From the NCBI GenBank assembly GCA_947073515.1, contig CAMTMC010000011.1, positions 1-55,615 of the forward strand: a stretch of 55,615 bases of DNA. The letters run 5' to 3'. A program made the position numbers and the translations under genes. Below the pieces are notes generated by a model. That model searched no databases. It saw only the letters and a list, made by a program, of their open reading frames with translations, and was not told the DNA's origin. Below, piece after piece: positions 52,930 to 55,615 of this stretch; the stretch's first letter is position 1, and every line of letters starts with the position of its first letter. The stretch is from an uncultured bacterium (lineage in GTDB: Bacteria; Bacillota; Clostridia; Oscillospirales; Oscillospiraceae).

Positions 52930-53192
52930 CCTATCGAAGCTGTTACGAGATGATAAAAAAATGGTTACAGTTTGGTTTCAGTTTCCGGTTCGGGGGGGCT
53001 GCCGAGGCCTGGGAGGGGCTGTCCACAGGGACAACCTATGCCGGACAGCCGGCGGATATGCCTGCCCCGGCCAGGCCCATTGGGAGCTGGGCGTGTCCCC
53101 AAGGGGGTGTTTTTATGGGGGGCTCCCCGGAGGAGGCGGGGGAAGCCCGGGAGAGGCCTTCTCAATGGACACGCCCGGTGACTGCCTGGTGG
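52930..53192. other. non-coding gap before the helicase gene
   Basis: No gene is supported here; the frames that are open have no ribosome-binding site or recognisable motif. The DNA is GC-rich with short inverted segments. Confidence 0.5.
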
Positions 53193-53221
53193 TTGACCAT
53201 CGGGGCGGTTTTCGGTACAAT
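53193..53221 (+). promoter_or_regulatory. promoter of the helicase gene
   Basis: TTGACC (53193-53198), 17-bp spacer, TACAAT (53216-53221), about 85 bp before the helicase ATG. Confidence 0.65.
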
Positions 53222-53307
53222 AGAACCAAGAACCTGTTATTCTTTTAGACGGGGAACGCCCAAGATTTGTTCCCGGTCCCGTGAAATAAATTGAGGAGTC
53301 TTGACCT

Positions 53308-55615
53308 ATGCTGAACCATGACCAGGAAATTCGATTTGCCAAGGCCCGCCGGAGGGCCATAGAGCGGGAGTTTTCCAACCTCAACCCGGAGCAGCGCAAG
53401 GCGGCGCTGGCCACCGAGGGCCCCCTCCTGCTGCTGGCCGGGGCGGGGAGCGGCAAGACCACCGTGCTCATCCACCGGGTCGCCAACCTGATGAAGTACG
53501 GCCGGGGGTCGGACAGCGCCGAGGCGCCGGGGTTTGCCACCGAGGACGACCTGGCCTTTCTGGAGGAGTACGCCCGGACCGGCCAGGGGGACAAGGGCCG
53601 CCAGGAACAGCTGTGCCGCCTGGAGCCCGCCGCCCCCTGGACCATCCTGGCCATCACCTTCACCAACAAGGCGGCCGGGGAGCTGAAGGAGCGGCTGACC
53701 CGGATGCTGGGCCCCTCGGCCAACGACATCTGGGCCAGCACCTTCCACTCCGCCTGCGCGCGGATCCTCCGGCGGGACATCGACAAGCTGGGTTTTTCCA
53801 CTTCCTTCACCATCTACGACACAGACGACTCCCTGCGGGTCATCAAGGACTGCCTGAAGGACCTGAACGTGGACGACAAGCAGTTCCCGCCCCGGTCGGT
53901 GATGGGGTACATCTCCCGGGCCAAGGACGCCATGAAGCTGGCCCCGGAGTATCTGGCCGAGTGCGAGAAGTCCGGGGACTTCCGCCTGGGCAAAATCGCC
54001 AAAATCTACATGGAGTACCAGCGCCGGCTGTGGGAGGCCAACGCCCTGGACTTTGATGACATCATCCTCCACACCGTCCGGCTGCTGAAGGGGTTTGATG
54101 ACGTACGGGAATATTATCAGCGGAAATTCCGCTACGTTTTGATTGACGAGTACCAGGACACCAACAACCTCCAATATCTCCTGGCCTCCACCCTGGCGGG
54201 GGGATATGAGAACTTCTGCGTGGTGGGCGACGACGACCAGTCCATCTACCGGTTCCGGGGGGCCACCATTGAGAATATCCTCTCCTTTGAGAAGCAGTAC
54301 AAGGGGGCCCGGGTCATCCGCCTGGAGGAGAACTACCGCTCCACCGGCCATATCCTGGACGCCGCCAACGCCGTGATCCGCAACAACCAGGGCCGGAAGG
54401 GCAAGGAGCTGTGGACGAAGGCGGGGGCGGGGGAGATGCTCCAGCTCTACACCGCCATGAACGAGAACGACGAGGCCCGGTATGTGGCCGACCAGATCCT
54501 GGAGGGCTTCGGCCGGGGCCGGAAGTGGAAGGACCACGCCATCCTCTACCGGATGAACGCCCAGTCCAACCAGATGGAGCAGGCCTGCAAGCGCAACGGC
54601 ATCCCCTACCGCATCATCGGGGGCACCCGGTTCTTTGACCGGGCGGAGGTTAAGGATATGATCGCCTACCTGGCCGTCCTCAACAACCCGGAGGACGACC
54701 TGCGGCTGTCCCGGATCATCAACAACCCGCCACGGGGCATCGGGGCCAAGACGGTGGAGACCGCACAGGAGATCGCCCGCCGGGACGGGGCCTCCCTGTA
54801 CGCCGTGGTGGACAACGCCAGCATGTACCCGGAGCTGGAGCGCCCCGCCAAAAAGCTGGGGGAGTTTACCGCCCTGATCCAGGGGCTGCATATGCTGCTG
54901 GTGGAAAACCAGCTGACCCTGTCCGCCTTCTACGAGGAGCTGCTGGCCCGCACCGGCTACGCCGTGATGCTGGAGAGCAAGAACACCGTGGAGGACCGCG
55001 CCCGGCTGGAGAACGTGCGGGAGCTGCTCACCTCCATCAACAGCTATCTGGAGAACCGGGCGGATCAGGAGGAGTCCCTGTCTGACGCCCTCCACGGCTT
55101 CCTGGACGAGATCGCCCTGTACACCGACCTGGACAGCCACGACCCCGACCAGGACTGCGTGGTGATGATGACGATGCACGCCGCCAAGGGCCTGGAGTTC
55201 CCGGTGGTCTTTGTGGTGGGCGCGGAGGAGGGCATCTTCCCCGGCATCCGGGCCATCGGCGAGACCGAGGAGATGGAGGAGGAGCGCCGCCTGTGCTACG
55301 TGGCCATGACCCGGGCCAGGGAGAAGCTCTACCTCACCTGCGCCGGCCAGCGGATGCTCTTTGGCCGCACCAGCAGCAATCTGCCCTCCCGCTTTGTGGA
55401 GGAGATCCCCGCCCAGCATTTAGAGCGGTCGGGCCGCTCCTTCCTGTCCGAGGCGGAGGAGGGGGACGGCTGGGGCGGAATGCCCAGCCGCTCCTCGGGG
55501 TACGCCGGCTATGGCGGGGTTTACGGCGGCCCCTACCAGCGCACCGCCTACGGGGCGGGCCGGGCAGCCCGGCAGGAGCGGAGCCCCGGAGGGACCGCCC
55601 GGCCGGCGGGCGGGA
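53308..55615 (+). CDS. pcrA: UvrD/PcrA-type ATP-dependent DNA helicase, 3' end outside window
   Basis: The ATG behind GAGGAG opens a frame of at least 769 residues. SF1A motifs are NLNPEQRKAAL (Q), LLLAGAGSGKTTVL (I), ILAITFTNKAAGELKERL (Ia), DFDDII, LIDEYQDTN (II), VVGDDDQSIYRFRGA (III), LEENYRS (IV), MTMHAAKGLEFPVVFVVG (V) and CYVAMTRAREKLYL (VI). About 48 extra residues (SDSAEAPGFATEDDLAFLEE and on) lie between motifs I and Ia. The tail is Gly/Tyr/Arg-rich as in PcrA tails that bind RNA polymerase. Roles: DNA repair and removal of protein blocks. The antisense frame of similar length is not a gene. Confidence 0.95.
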   Translation, partial: MLNHDQEIRFAKARRRAIEREFSNLNPEQRKAALATEGPLLLLAGAGSGKTTVLIHRVANLMKYGRGSDSAEAPGFATEDDLAFLEEYARTGQGDKGRQEQLCRLEPAAPWTILAITFTNKAAGELKERLTRMLGPSANDIWASTFHSACARILRRDIDKLGFSTSFTIYDTDDSLRVIKDCLKDLNVDDKQFPPRSVMGYISRAKDAMKLAPEYLAECEKSGDFRLGKIAKIYMEYQRRLWEANALDFDDIILHTVRLLKGFDDVREYYQRKFRYVLIDEYQDTNNLQYLLASTLAGGYENFCVVGDDDQSIYRFRGATIENILSFEKQYKGARVIRLEENYRSTGHILDAANAVIRNNQGRKGKELWTKAGAGEMLQLYTAMNENDEARYVADQILEGFGRGRKWKDHAILYRMNAQSNQMEQACKRNGIPYRIIGGTRFFDRAEVKDMIAYLAVLNNPEDDLRLSRIINNPPRGIGAKTVETAQEIARRDGASLYAVVDNASMYPELERPAKKLGEFTALIQGLHMLLVENQLTLSAFYEELLARTGYAVMLESKNTVEDRARLENVRELLTSINSYLENRADQEESLSDALHGFLDEIALYTDLDSHDPDQDCVVMMTMHAAKGLEFPVVFVVGAEEGIFPGIRAIGETEEMEEERRLCYVAMTRAREKLYLTCAGQRMLFGRTSSNLPSRFVEEIPAQHLERSGRSFLSEAEEGDGWGGMPSRSSGYAGYGGVYGGPYQRTAYGAGRAARQERSPGGTARPAGG

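Noticed and set aside
53245-55419. 724-residue minus-strand open frame opposite the helicase
   Set aside because: The plus strand carries all SF1A helicase motifs in order; the antisense frame is Gly/Val/His-rich with none.

Overview
The window looks like a chromosomal segment of a spore-forming, GC-rich member of the Clostridia, most likely Oscillospiraceae (Flavonifractor or Lawsonibacter-like). The inference rests on spmA/spmB, an AbrB/SpoVT-type regulator, both a type I and a type III glutamine synthetase, an ANTAR-type regulator, strong AGGAGG ribosome-binding sites and the rimP-nusA-ylxR-ylxQ-infB-rbfA-nrnA-truB-ribF gene order. No rRNA, tRNA or CRISPR array was recognised, so the genus is only a guess.

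Positions 1-10334 are a mosaic accessory region. The AT-rich left edge (1-3388, minus strand) is a restriction-modification-like or defence-like operon: a small HTH protein, an N6-adenine DNA methyltransferase broken by a one-base frameshift in a homopolymer, and a large GHKL (Hsp90/MORC-like) ATPase that runs off the window. A secreted CAP-domain protein follows. Next comes an integrative-element module: two overlapping tyrosine recombinases, a DUF6809-like protein, a small unknown protein, a non-coding repeat-bearing stretch, an HTH gene interrupted by an amber codon, an excisionase-like protein and a divergent DUF6076-like zinc-motif protein.

Positions 10355-17709 are a sucrose PTS cluster on the minus strand: LacI-type repressor, EIIBCA, an MBL-fold hydrolase, HPr, EI and a GH32 sucrose-6-phosphate hydrolase. 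A 14-bp palindromic operator precedes EIIBCA and a 12/14 copy precedes the repressor. Positions 17822-18990 hold four gene remnants.

Positions 19040-30529 group glutamine synthesis with glutamine-using enzymes: purF, an ANTAR regulator with glnA (minus strand), glnN, asnB, guaA, purC and pyrG. The purF and glnN leaders carry the same hexaloop hairpin overlapping an intrinsic terminator, which suggests ANTAR antitermination. An IS5-type remnant and a MITE separate this block from three tandem zinc-ribbon paralogues that share a PPWEK C-terminus. After them come pyrK-pyrD, a histidine-phosphatase/GNAT fusion, a YgiQ-type radical SAM protein, a second MITE and a lipoprotein with 11-residue repeats.

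Positions 38656-48888 are the translation and ribosome-maturation operon, with two extra genes (DUF1266-like and unknown) between infB and rbfA. The right end carries a DUF1576-type membrane protein, spmA/spmB, an AbrB-type regulator, a secreted protein of unknown function and a UvrD/PcrA helicase cut by the window edge.
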